Below are positions 44,917-53,757 of a stretch of DNA of 64,000 nt, piece by piece. Below the pieces are notes generated by a model. That model saw nothing but the letters and a program-made list of their open reading frames with translations, made no database searches and was not told where the DNA came from. Position numbers and translations under genes: made by a program. The stretch's first letter is position 1. Each line of letters starts with the position of its first letter. Origin of the DNA: an uncultured Bacilli bacterium (GTDB lineage Bacteria > Bacillota_I > Bacilli_A > RF39 > UBA660); assembly GCA_934090685.1 (NCBI GenBank), contig CAKOJN010000002.1, positions 62,001 through 126,000 on the forward strand. The letters are read 5' to 3'.

Positions 44917-46367
44917 TGATAAGTGAAAGTATAGAAGTTTTACATGAAAAATTAAAGAATAATGAAGTTACTAGTGACTATCTTGTAAAAGAATCATTAG
45001 ATAAATGTCATAATATTCAAGATAAAACAAATGCCTTTGTAACTATTATAGATGATGCGAAGGGTAGTAATATCACGGAAGAACTTGTAAGTGGTATCCC
45101 ATTTGGTGTTAAAGATAACTTTTCAACTAAAGATATTTTATCTACTGGTAGTTCTAATACTTTAAAAGACTATGTTCCATTCTTTGATGCAACTGCTGTT
45201 AAAAACCTTAAAGACAAAGGAGCAGTCCCTGTTAGTAAAACTGTAATGGATGAACTTGGTATGGGTGGCACTGGTACTACTGGACATACAGGTGTAGTTC
45301 ACAATCCATGGAGTTTAAAGAGAATGACTTCAGGAAGTAGTGCAGGTAGTGCAGCTTCAGTTGCTTGTGGATGTTATCCATTTGCTTTGGGTAGCGATAC
45401 AGGGGACTCAATTCGTAAACCAGCTGCTTATTGTGGAATAGTAGGATATAAACCTACATATGGTATGATATCAAGATATGGACTTTTTCCATTTGCATGT
45501 TCGCTTGATACAGTAGGAGTACTTTCAAGAAGTGTTAAAGACTCTGCTATTGCAGTAGATGCAATGAAGGGAATTGACTCTAAAGATATGACTTCATGGG
45601 ATTCAAGTGACATCAAATTATACGATAGTATTACTGGAGATGTTAAAAATAAAAAATTATTTTATATAAAGGAAATAGTAGATTTATCAAACTATGATAA
45701 TCCAAGTGATGAGTTAAAATCACATTTAGAAAACTTTAATAAAACAGTTAAATTATGTAAAAGTCTTGGCATGAGTGTAGAAGAAGTGTCAATTGACAAA
45801 AATTTACTTAATGCGATTTCTTCTGTTTATGTTGTTATATCATGTGCAGAAGCAACAAGTAATATGTCTAATTTAACAGGTATATCATTTGGACCAAGAG
45901 GTGAAGGTAATAGTCCTCGTGAAATAATGAAAGATCATAGAACTAAAGGATTTTCACCATTAATTAAGAGAAGATTTGTTATAGGTTCTTTTGTACTTCA
46001 AAAAGAAAATCAAGAAAAATATTTTATTAATGCTAAAAGAGTAAGAAGATTAATAGTTGATAAAATGAATGAACTATTTGATAAATATGATGCTTTAATA
46101 TTACCTGTAGGTAGTGGACCTGCTAAATATATTGAGGGAAGTGAAAATAATTTATCTTCATCAAATAGTGTACTTGAAGATCATTTACAAATAGGTAACT
46201 TTGGAGGCTTCCCATCAATAACTATACCAAATGGTTTTGTTAATAAGTTACCAGTAGCAGTAAATATAACAGGTAAAGTTAAAGATGATATTAATGTATT
46301 AAATATAGCATATGCTCTTGAAAGTAAAATGGAGTATAAAAATCAACTTGCAAAGGAGGTTGAATAA
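44916..46367 (+). CDS. gatA: Asp/Glu-tRNA amidotransferase subunit A
   Basis: 483 residues, amidase-signature family. Catalytic Lys in GVKDNFSTKD, cis-Ser in TSGSSAGSAAS, and the nucleophile Ser in SDTGDSIRKPAAYCG. The usual motif is DTGGSIR; here the second Gly is Asp. Releases ammonia from glutamine and passes it to GatB. Overlaps gatC and gatB by 1 nt each. Confidence 0.95.
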   Translation: MISESIEVLHEKLKNNEVTSDYLVKESLDKCHNIQDKTNAFVTIIDDAKGSNITEELVSGIPFGVKDNFSTKDILSTGSSNTLKDYVPFFDATAVKNLKDKGAVPVSKTVMDELGMGGTGTTGHTGVVHNPWSLKRMTSGSSAGSAASVACGCYPFALGSDTGDSIRKPAAYCGIVGYKPTYGMISRYGLFPFACSLDTVGVLSRSVKDSAIAVDAMKGIDSKDMTSWDSSDIKLYDSITGDVKNKKLFYIKEIVDLSNYDNPSDELKSHLENFNKTVKLCKSLGMSVEEVSIDKNLLNAISSVYVVISCAEATSNMSNLTGISFGPRGEGNSPREIMKDHRTKGFSPLIKRRFVIGSFVLQKENQEKYFINAKRVRRLIVDKMNELFDKYDALILPVGSGPAKYIEGSENNLSSSNSVLEDHLQIGNFGGFPSITIPNGFVNKLPVAVNITGKVKDDINVLNIAYALESKMEYKNQLAKEVE

Positions 46368-47797
46368 TGTCTTATAAAGCAATTATAGGTTTAGAATTTC
46401 ACTGTGAAATGAAATCTAATACAAAAGTATTCTCACCTTCTAAAAATAGTTTTTCTAAGGTTGCTAATCAAAATGTAGCACCTCTTGATATGGCTTTTCC
46501 TGGTACATTACCAATGCTTAATAAAACTTGTGTTAGAAAAGCTCTTATGATGTCAATGATACTTAATTGTAAACAACCTGAGTTTATGGAATTTGATAGA
46601 AAAAATTATTATTATCCAGATTTACCAAAGGGGTATCAATTAACACAATTCTTTAATCCAGTAGGTGTAGATGGAAAAATAGAAATAGATGTAAATGGTA
46701 CTAAAAAAGAAGTATTAATTCATGATATACATTTAGAAGAAGATGCGGCATCACTAGATCACTTTTATAACACATCAACTATTGATTATAATAGAGCAGG
46801 GGTTCCATTACTTGAACTTGTAACAGAGCCATGTCTTTATTCTGCTGATGAAGCACTTTCATTTTTAGAACATATAAAAAGTATTTATCAATATACTGAT
46901 ATCTCTGAATGTGATACTAAAAAAGGTCAAATAAGAGCAGATGTAAATGTATCAATTATGGATGAGAATGACACTGAGTTTGGTACTAAAGTAGAGGTTA
47001 AAAATGTAAATAGTTTTGATGCGATTAGAAAAACTATTGAATATGAAATTAAAAGACAAAGTGAACTTAAAAGTTCTGGTAGATACGATGAAGTAGTACA
47101 AGAAACAAGAAGATGGGATGAAGAGACTGAAACTACTATTCATATGAGAAGTAAAGCAGATGCAATTGATTATAAATACTTTACAGAACCTAATATTCCT
47201 AAATATAGAATTACAAAAGAACTATTAGATGATATTAAAAAGTCTATACCAACACTTGCTCATGAAAGAAAAGAAATTTATATGAATGAATATAAATTAT
47301 CTGAATATGATTCTAAAGTACTTGTTAAAAACAAAGAAGTTTCTGATTATTTTGAGAAATGTGTAAAATTAGGGTGTGATCCTAAATCTGCTTGTAATTG
47401 GATAACTACAAGAATACTTGCAGAACTTAATAAGAGTGAAATGATTAAATTGAAAGATATATTTGTAAAACCTAATATGATAGTTGAATTAGTAAAACTT
47501 GTAGAGGACAAAAAAATATCTTCTGATCAAGCAAAGAAAGTATTTACTAAGATGCTTGAAGAAAATTTAACTCCAGAAGAAATAGTTAAAAAATATGATA
47601 TGGGTGTTATAGAAGACAGTGGTTTAATTGAAGCGTTAGTTAATGAAGTAATTAGTGAAAATGAAAAAGCAATTACAGACTATCATAACGGAAGAACAAA
47701 TATGTTAGATTATTTAGTTGGTCAAGTTATGAAAAAATCAAAAGGAAAAGCAAATCCAATTGAAGCTAAGAAGATTATGATAGAGAAAATAGGTTAA
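46367..47797 (+). CDS. gatB: Asp/Glu-tRNA amidotransferase subunit B
   Basis: 476 residues. Motifs: GLEFHCEM, KNYYYPDLPKGYQLTQF, LEEDAASLDH, NRAGVPLLELVTEPC, RADVNVSI, and a C-terminal YqeY-like tail domain that grips tRNA. Activates the misacylated tRNA and amidates it. Final gene of the asnS operon. Confidence 0.97.
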   Translation: MSYKAIIGLEFHCEMKSNTKVFSPSKNSFSKVANQNVAPLDMAFPGTLPMLNKTCVRKALMMSMILNCKQPEFMEFDRKNYYYPDLPKGYQLTQFFNPVGVDGKIEIDVNGTKKEVLIHDIHLEEDAASLDHFYNTSTIDYNRAGVPLLELVTEPCLYSADEALSFLEHIKSIYQYTDISECDTKKGQIRADVNVSIMDENDTEFGTKVEVKNVNSFDAIRKTIEYEIKRQSELKSSGRYDEVVQETRRWDEETETTIHMRSKADAIDYKYFTEPNIPKYRITKELLDDIKKSIPTLAHERKEIYMNEYKLSEYDSKVLVKNKEVSDYFEKCVKLGCDPKSACNWITTRILAELNKSEMIKLKDIFVKPNMIVELVKLVEDKKISSDQAKKVFTKMLEENLTPEEIVKKYDMGVIEDSGLIEALVNEVISENEKAITDYHNGRTNMLDYLVGQVMKKSKGKANPIEAKKIMIEKIG

Positions 47798-47812
47798 TAT
47801 CTATTTTCTTTT
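47784..47812 (+). terminator. Terminator after gatB
   Basis: AGAAAATAG/CTATTTTCT stem with an 8-nt loop and TTTT, left arm inside the last codons. Confidence 0.78.
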
Positions 47813-47858
47813 ACTTTACACTTATATTTTTATATTTGTAATAAAATACATAAAATAG

Positions 47859-47867
47859 TGATATAAT
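47859..47867 (+). promoter_or_regulatory. Extended -10 promoter of the DUF3048 gene
   Basis: TGATATAAT, 18 nt before the start codon; -35 is weak. Confidence 0.6.
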
Positions 47868-47885
47868 GAAACTGGAGAAGATATT

Positions 47886-48920
47886 ATGAAGAAAAGTGTA
47901 AGAACAATATTATTTTTAATTATTTTTGCGTCTATAGGAGCTTTTATAGCCTATAAGTTTGATTTATTAGGAAAGATTATTAATAATGGTAGTAATACTA
48001 AGATGTCTACCACTATCTATGTAGATAAACCTAAGGTTAAGATTATTGATGTTAATAGTAAATCAAGACCTATTGCTGTATCAATTAATAATAATCATGC
48101 TGCTTGGCCTCAAGCAGGACTTCAAGATGCTTATTTATCTTATGAACTTATCGCAGAGGGTGGTATAACTAGAATACTTGCTTTCTTTAAAGATACTAAT
48201 ACTGAGAAAATTGGTTCTGTTAGAAGTGCAAGACATTATTTTTTAGATTATGTTCTTGAAAATGATGCGATATTTGTTCATTATGGTCATTCACCACAAG
48301 CACTTTCTGATATAAAATCATTAAGTATTAATAATATAAATGGTATGTATGATGGTTCTACTTTTTATAGAGATAAAACACTTAAAAGAGCAAGTGAACA
48401 TACTGCGTTTACTACAATGGAAAAAATTAAAAAGACAATTAAATCCAAAGGATATAGAACAGAAACTGATAAAGGAACATTATTAAAATATAGTGCAGTT
48501 AATAAAGATTATAGTAAAGATGAAACTTCTAAAGTTGCTAATAATGTAAGTATTACATATTCAGATTATCAAACTACATCTTATGTTTATGACAAAGAAA
48601 ATAAAGTATATAAAATGTATATGTCTAAAAAGGAACACAATGACTTAGTAACTAAGAAACAATATACAGTTAAAAACATAATAACATATCAAGTGGAAAA
48701 TTCATCTATTGACAAAAAAGGAAGACAAAATTTATATAATACTGGTAAAGGAGAAGGATATTTCATATCTAATGGTATTGCTACTAAAATAAAATGGTCT
48801 AAGGCAACTAGAAGTGCTAAAACTAAGTATACATTGATGGATGGAAGTGAACTTGTTGTTAATGATGGTAATACATGGATACATATTCAACCTAAAAATA
48901 AGACTCTAAAAATAGAATAA
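47886..48920 (+). CDS. DUF3048 (YerB-like) extracytoplasmic protein
   Basis: 344 residues. N-terminal membrane helix or uncleaved signal (about 7-25). Then the DUF3048 pair: RPIAVSINNNHAAWPQAGLQDA, ELIAEGGITRILAFF, GSVRSARHYFLDYV, and later GRQNLYNTGKGEGYFISNG. Unlike B. subtilis YerB I see no lipobox. Function of the family is unknown; it is exported. Single gene. Confidence 0.85.
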   Translation: MKKSVRTILFLIIFASIGAFIAYKFDLLGKIINNGSNTKMSTTIYVDKPKVKIIDVNSKSRPIAVSINNNHAAWPQAGLQDAYLSYELIAEGGITRILAFFKDTNTEKIGSVRSARHYFLDYVLENDAIFVHYGHSPQALSDIKSLSINNINGMYDGSTFYRDKTLKRASEHTAFTTMEKIKKTIKSKGYRTETDKGTLLKYSAVNKDYSKDETSKVANNVSITYSDYQTTSYVYDKENKVYKMYMSKKEHNDLVTKKQYTVKNIITYQVENSSIDKKGRQNLYNTGKGEGYFISNGIATKIKWSKATRSAKTKYTLMDGSELVVNDGNTWIHIQPKNKTLKIE

Positions 48921-48954
48921 AATTAATAATAAGAAATATAATTTAATAAAAACA

Positions 48955-48983
48955 TTGAATTATATTTTTTTTAATGTTAAAAT
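48955..48983 (+). promoter_or_regulatory. Promoter of the Pro/Glu-rich membrane protein
   Basis: TTGAAT, 17-bp spacer, TAAAAT with TGT before it. Confidence 0.65.
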
Positions 48984-49012
48984 AATTATGTAATAATAAG
49001 GGAGGTCTTTTT

Positions 49013-49894
49013 ATGGACAATGTATTAAATTTTTTATCAGAAAATTATATTTATTTTTTAATAGGATCAGTAGTATTACTATTATTTTTAATAGGATATA
49101 TCGTGGTTGAAAAGAAAAATAAAAAGAAGGAAGAAAATGTAAGTGCACCAGCAGAGGCACCAGTCGTAACTCAGACAGAGAATGTTGCGCCTGTAACACC
49201 TGTTGAACCAATGCAAACTGCTCCAGTTGAAAATACTATGCCAACTGAACCTGCAGTAGAAGCACCAAGTTTAGATGCACTTAATTCTAATGCAACTGCA
49301 ACACCAGTTGAGGAACCTGTAGTGGGAGAGGCTCCAGTAACTCCAACTGTAGAAACTCCAGTTAGTGAACCAGCACAAGAACCTGCTAGTATATTTGATA
49401 CACCTGAAGCAAATGCTGCAATGGAACAATTACCACCTGAAGAACCAACTGTGGAAGCACCAACACTTGTGATTGAAGATAATTCAACTCCTACAGTGGA
49501 AACTCAAACAGAAAATGTTGCACCTGTAGCACCTGTTGAACCAATGCAAACAGCTCCAGTTGAACCAGTGGTAGAAGCGCCAGCAATGGAAGTTCCTGTT
49601 AGTGAACCTGTTATGGAAACACCTGCTGATGAGATGCCTGCAGCACCTGCAGTAGAGGCAACACCAGTAGATATGCCAGCTGCTCCTACAATGGAAGCAG
49701 TTACACCACAAGATGTAGTTATGGAAACTGCACCTGTTGAACCAGTTGTAGAAGCACCAGCATTGGACGTACCAACAGTGGATACTCCAGCAGTTGAGAC
49801 ACCTGTAGTAGAACAAACTCAGGTACAAGAACCAGTTCAACCAGCTCCTCAAACTGAAGTGCCTGCTCAAAACAATACAACACAAACTATGTAA
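49013..49894 (+). CDS. Membrane-anchored Pro/Glu/Val/Ala-rich low-complexity protein
   Basis: 293 residues. One membrane helix (about 13-32), a short basic stretch (EKKNKKK), then about 250 residues of Pro, Glu, Val, Ala and Thr in repeating VEAP, APVE and PVSEP units, likely an extended acidic chain. A block of about 20 residues (TQTENVAPV..) occurs at 53 and again at 164. GGGAGG before the ATG. Codon choice is less AT-rich than neighbours because of the amino acid mix. Could span the cell wall; no function is evident. Confidence 0.72.
   Translation: MDNVLNFLSENYIYFLIGSVVLLLFLIGYIVVEKKNKKKEENVSAPAEAPVVTQTENVAPVTPVEPMQTAPVENTMPTEPAVEAPSLDALNSNATATPVEEPVVGEAPVTPTVETPVSEPAQEPASIFDTPEANAAMEQLPPEEPTVEAPTLVIEDNSTPTVETQTENVAPVAPVEPMQTAPVEPVVEAPAMEVPVSEPVMETPADEMPAAPAVEATPVDMPAAPTMEAVTPQDVVMETAPVEPVVEAPALDVPTVDTPAVETPVVEQTQVQEPVQPAPQTEVPAQNNTTQTM
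49169..49564 (+). repeat. Pair of near-identical 63-bp direct repeats within the Pro/Glu-rich gene
   Basis: Copies at 49169-49231 and 49502-49564 encode almost the same 21 residues and differ at only a few bases. In-frame recombination would delete 333 bp (111 residues). Confidence 0.75.
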
Positions 49895-49898
49895 TATA

Positions 49899-49921
49899 AA
49901 AGATACTTATGTATCTTTTTT
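49899..49921 (+). terminator. Terminator after the Pro/Glu-rich gene
   Basis: AAGATAC/GTATCTT stem, TTAT loop and T-run. Confidence 0.88.
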
Positions 49922-49932
49922 ACTTTGAATAC

Positions 49933-49961
49933 TTGCAATAAAAAAAATATTGTGTTAATAT
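49933..49961 (+). promoter_or_regulatory. Promoter of alaS
   Basis: TTGCAA and TAATAT (or TTAATA) with a 16-17-bp spacer, just before the T-box. Confidence 0.55.
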
Positions 49962-49970
49962 TAGTACATT

Positions 49971-50150
49971 GAAAGACGAGTAAATTATATTTACTTTAAA
50001 GAGAATTAGTGGTTGGTGTAAACTAGTAAGTTAAATATATTTGAAGCTACTTTCACTTATGAGTTAATAGCTCACGTGTAAATACGTTACATTAATTAAG
50101 TTAAATAAAGGATGGTACCGTCTTTATGACTCCTTGTACTATTCTTTTTT
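49971..50150 (+). promoter_or_regulatory. T-box riboswitch, Ala specifier, controlling alaS
   Basis: Same build as the asnS leader: AGAGAA plus GTGGTTGGTGTAAAC in stem I, specifier bulge TTGAAGCTAC with GCT (Ala) at 50046-50048, and T-box core AAGGATGGTACCG. The terminator pairs GGATGGTAC with GTACTATTC (G-T pairs) before six T. Specifier and downstream gene agree. Confidence 0.92.
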
Positions 50151-50172
50151 ATTTTGAATTTAGGAGGAATTT

Positions 50173-51918
50173 ATGAATATTAGAGATTTGTATATTGATT
50201 TTTTTATTAGCAAAGGACACAAACAAATACCAAGTGCTCCTGTAGTACCTGAAAATGATAACACCGTGCTATTTAACACAGCAGGTATGCAACCATTGAT
50301 ACCATATTTAAGTGGAAAAGAACATCCATACGGTAAAAGATTAGTTGACTATCAAAAATGTATTAGAACAAATGATTTAGATGAAGTAGGAGATTCTTAT
50401 CATCATACTTTCTTTGAAATGCTAGGTAATTGGTCACTAGGAGATTATTTTAAGAAAGAAGCAATAACATGGAGTTTTGAGTTTTTAACTAAAGTACTTA
50501 ATATACCAGTAGAACGTCTTGCTGTTACTGTATTCGAAGGTAATGAAATCGCACCAAAAGATACAGAAGCAAAAGAACTATGGATGAGCTTAGGTATTAA
50601 AGAAGAAAGAATTTGTGAAACTAAAGAAGATAATTGGTGGCCTAATTTAGAAATGCCAGGACTTTGTGGGCCTGATTCTGAAATGTTCTATTTTAGAAGC
50701 GATGATGAAATACCTGAAAAGTTTGACCCGGACGATAATAGATGGGTAGAAATATGGAATGATGTATTTATGCAATATGATCACAAAGAAGATGGAACAA
50801 TCGAACCACTTAAACATAAAAATGTAGATACAGGTATGGGACTTGAAAGGGTAACTGCAATACTTGAGGGTGTTAATGATAATTACTTATCTAGTATATG
50901 GAAAGACGTTATAGAAAAAATTTGTGAAATTAGTAATAATAAATATGAAGATAACAAAAAAAGCATTAGAATTATTGCTGATCATATTAGAACTTCTGTA
51001 TTTATTTCTGCTGATTATAGTGGTATTAAACCAAGCAATGTAGGACAAGGTTATATATTAAGAAGATTAATTAGAAGAAGTATTAGACATGCTAAAAAGT
51101 TAAATATAGATATATCTAGTAATTGGGATATTGAAATTGCTAAATTAATAATTAGCAAATATAAAAAATATTATAAAGAATTAGAAGAAAATGAAAATAT
51201 AGTATATGAAGTACTAACTAATGAGAAAAATAAATTCAATAAAACAATTGAAAAAGGATTAAGAGAGTTTGAAAAGGTAACAAAAGATAATAATGATATA
51301 GATGCATCTACTGCATTTAAACTTTATGATACATATGGTTTTCCACTTGAATTAACTGTAGAACTTGCTCATGAAAAAAATATTAAAGTAGATGAAAAAG
51401 GTTTTGAAGAAAAATTTAAGGCTCATCAAGAATTATCAAGAACATCTTCTGCTGGTCAATTTAAAGGTGGCCTTGGTGGTAATGGTGAAATTGAAACTAA
51501 ATATCATACAGCAACTCACTTGTTAAATGCTGCATTAAAGGTAGTAGTAGGCCCTGATGTACATCAAAGAGGTAGTAACATTACAGCCGAAAGAATGAGA
51601 TTTGATTTTAATTGTGATCATAAGCTTAGTGAAGAAGAAAAAGAAAAAGTAGAAAATCTTGTAAACACTTGGATTAAAGAATCTCTTCCTGTAACATTTG
51701 AAGAAATGAATAAAGATGAAGCAATTAAAAGTGGTGCAGAATGTATGTTTATTGAAAAATATCCTGATATTGTAACGGTTTATAGTATTGGCAATGTTTC
51801 AAAGGAACTATGTGGTGGACCTCATGTTAAAAATACTAGTGAATTAGGCCACTTTAAAATAAAAAAAGAAGAAGCATCAAGCGCAGGTGTTAGAAGAATT
51901 AAAGCTATTTTAGAATAA
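50173..51918 (+). CDS. alaS: Alanine--tRNA ligase, short form lacking the C-Ala domain
   Basis: 581 residues against about 870 in typical bacteria. Catalytic core is complete: NDNTVLFNTAGMQPLIPYLSG, TNDLDEVGDSYHHTFFEMLGNWS, DTGMGLERVTAILEG. The editing domain keeps HTATH and CGGPH zinc-ligand motifs. The protein ends right after RRIKAI of the editing domain; the dimerising C-terminal DHHA1/C-Ala part is missing. A terminator follows the stop at once and I found no C-Ala remnant, so this is not a fresh frameshift. Under an Ala T-box. Confidence 0.93.
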   Translation: MNIRDLYIDFFISKGHKQIPSAPVVPENDNTVLFNTAGMQPLIPYLSGKEHPYGKRLVDYQKCIRTNDLDEVGDSYHHTFFEMLGNWSLGDYFKKEAITWSFEFLTKVLNIPVERLAVTVFEGNEIAPKDTEAKELWMSLGIKEERICETKEDNWWPNLEMPGLCGPDSEMFYFRSDDEIPEKFDPDDNRWVEIWNDVFMQYDHKEDGTIEPLKHKNVDTGMGLERVTAILEGVNDNYLSSIWKDVIEKICEISNNKYEDNKKSIRIIADHIRTSVFISADYSGIKPSNVGQGYILRRLIRRSIRHAKKLNIDISSNWDIEIAKLIISKYKKYYKELEENENIVYEVLTNEKNKFNKTIEKGLREFEKVTKDNNDIDASTAFKLYDTYGFPLELTVELAHEKNIKVDEKGFEEKFKAHQELSRTSSAGQFKGGLGGNGEIETKYHTATHLLNAALKVVVGPDVHQRGSNITAERMRFDFNCDHKLSEEEKEKVENLVNTWIKESLPVTFEEMNKDEAIKSGAECMFIEKYPDIVTVYSIGNVSKELCGGPHVKNTSELGHFKIKKEEASSAGVRRIKAILE

Positions 51919-51925
51919 AAAGATA

Positions 51926-51949
51926 CCATATTCATAAGAATATGGTTTT
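51926..51949 (+). terminator. Terminator after alaS
   Basis: CCATATTC/GAATATGG perfect stem, ATAA loop, TTTT. Confidence 0.85.
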
Positions 51950-51961
51950 AATATAAAAATA

Positions 51962-51970
51962 TGATATAAT
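51962..51970 (+). promoter_or_regulatory. Extended -10 promoter of the rlmN-to-rpe cluster
   Basis: TGATATAAT, 17 nt before the rlmN start; no convincing -35. Confidence 0.6.
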
Positions 51971-51987
51971 TTAGAAGGTGAATTAAT

Positions 51988-53004
51988 ATGAATTTTTACG
52001 ATTTTACATTAGAAGAATTAGAAAGTTATTTAATAGAAAATGGATTTAAGAAATACAATGCTACTCAAATAATAGAATGGGTATATGAAAAACATATATA
52101 TGATTTTGATAAAATGACAAATTTAAGTAAAAAACTAATCGAGTTTCTAAAATTAAATATATCTTTTGATAAACTCAAAGTTATTAAAGTAGAAGAAAGT
52201 GATTTAGCAAATAAATATTTGTTAGAACTTAAAGATGGTAATAGAATAGAGAGTGTTCTTATGAAACATGATTATGGGCTTTCTTTATGTGTTTCAAGTC
52301 AAATAGGATGCAATATGGGTTGTTCATTTTGTGAAAGTGGTAGACTTAAGAAAATAAGAAATCTTACTCTTAGTGAAATAGTAATGCAAGTTACTACTGT
52401 GAGTGAGTATGTGAATAAAAGAATAGATTCTATTGTTATGATGGGGATAGGTGAACCATTTGATAACTTTGATACAGTTAAAAGATTTATAAGTGTTGTT
52501 ACTAATAATAAAATGATAGGAATTGGACAAAGACACTTAACAATTTCTACTTGTGGAATAGTGCCTAAAATATATGAGTTTGCAGATCTTGAAACAGGAG
52601 TTAATTTAGCAATTAGTCTTCATGCTCCGAATAATGAAATAAGAGATAAAATAATGAAGATTAATCACGCATATAAAATAGAAGAGATAATGTCTGCTCT
52701 TGATTATTATATTGAGAAAACTAATAGAAGAGTTACTATTGAATATATAATGCTTGCTGGTATTAATGATACTGACAAGTGTGCTAAAGAATTATCTAAT
52801 CTATTAAAAGGAAAATTAGTTTATGTTAATTTAATTCCATATAATGAGACAGAAAATTTTAATATGAAAAGAAGTAATGACTTTAAAATAAAAGAGTTTT
52901 GTGATATACTTAAATCAAATAATATAAATGTAACCATAAGAAAGGAAATGGGTGGAAACTTATCTGCTGCTTGTGGACAATTAAGAGCTAATAATATGAA
53001 ATAA
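51988..53004 (+). CDS. rlmN: 23S rRNA/tRNA adenine-C2 methyltransferase RlmN
   Basis: 338 residues. Radical SAM motif CNMGCSFCESG, preceded by an N-terminal HhH-like region. The two methyl-transfer cysteines fit TISTCGIVPKI and the C-terminal SAACGQLRAN. Makes m2A2503 in 23S rRNA and m2A37 in some tRNAs. Begins the run rlmN-PP2C-kinase-rsgA-rpe common in Firmicutes. Confidence 0.95.
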   Translation: MNFYDFTLEELESYLIENGFKKYNATQIIEWVYEKHIYDFDKMTNLSKKLIEFLKLNISFDKLKVIKVEESDLANKYLLELKDGNRIESVLMKHDYGLSLCVSSQIGCNMGCSFCESGRLKKIRNLTLSEIVMQVTTVSEYVNKRIDSIVMMGIGEPFDNFDTVKRFISVVTNNKMIGIGQRHLTISTCGIVPKIYEFADLETGVNLAISLHAPNNEIRDKIMKINHAYKIEEIMSALDYYIEKTNRRVTIEYIMLAGINDTDKCAKELSNLLKGKLVYVNLIPYNETENFNMKRSNDFKIKEFCDILKSNNINVTIRKEMGGNLSAACGQLRANNMK

Positions 53005-53018
53005 CAAAGAGGTGAAAT

Positions 53019-53756
53019 ATGGAAACAGTTTATCAAACAGATCCGGGAAAAGTAAGAAGTCATAATGAAGACTCAGTAAATATAGTAAAAAACTTAAACA
53101 ACGAGATTTTATTAGTAGTAGCTGATGGAATGGGTGGACATAAAGCAGGAGAAGTTGCCTCTTCCTTAGTAGTAAATGAATTGAGTAAAAGATTCAGTGA
53201 ATTATCAAGTATAGGTACTAAAGAAGAAGCAGTAGTATGGTTGAAAGAAATAATAGAAGAAATAAATATCAAAATACTTAGATATGCTGAAGAACATGTT
53301 GACGCTAATGGTCTTGGAACTACATGTGTATGCGCTCTTTTAACAAACGATTTTCTATTATTTGGAAACATCGGCGATTCAAGCGGGTTTGTATATAAAA
53401 AAGGTAAACTATATAAAGTAACTAAAGATCATACTCTTGTAAATATGTTACTTGAAAGTGGAGAATTAACAGAAGAAGAAGCAAAAATTCACCCTCAAAA
53501 GAATGTGCTTATGAAAGCCTTAGGCGCAGCAGAAACTATTGAAATAGATATATTTGATGTAGAAAGAACAGTCAATGGTATTTTCTTATGTAGTGATGGG
53601 CTTACAAATATGTTAACAAAAGAACAAATAGAAAAAGTATTAAATGATGATGAATTAGATATTGAAGAGAAGGTTTCAAAATTAATAATGAAAGCTAATT
53701 CTCGTGGGGGAACTGATAATATTACAATTGCTTATGCAAGAATGAGTGGTGAATAG
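53019..53756 (+). CDS. prpC: PP2C-type Ser/Thr protein phosphatase (PrpC/Stp)
   Basis: 245 residues. PPM motifs: GKVRSHNEDSV, VADGMGGHKAGEVAS, GNIGDSSGF, CSDGLTNML and GGTDNIT, with the metal-binding Asp residues in place. Reverses phosphorylation by the adjacent PASTA kinase. Its stop lies 2 nt before the preferred kinase start. Confidence 0.95.
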   Translation: METVYQTDPGKVRSHNEDSVNIVKNLNNEILLVVADGMGGHKAGEVASSLVVNELSKRFSELSSIGTKEEAVVWLKEIIEEINIKILRYAEEHVDANGLGTTCVCALLTNDFLLFGNIGDSSGFVYKKGKLYKVTKDHTLVNMLLESGELTEEEAKIHPQKNVLMKALGAAETIEIDIFDVERTVNGIFLCSDGLTNMLTKEQIEKVLNDDELDIEEKVSKLIMKANSRGGTDNITIAYARMSGE

Positions 53757-53757
53757 T

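Noticed and set aside
49484..49885. 133-codon Cys/Trp/His-rich minus-strand frame opposite the Pro/Glu-rich gene
   Set aside because: The odd composition is just the complement of Pro, Glu, Ala and Thr codons; no start signals.
51919..51987. Possible frameshifted remainder of alaS
   Set aside because: A strong terminator and the rlmN promoter follow the stop at once, and no C-Ala-like sequence is found in any frame nearby.
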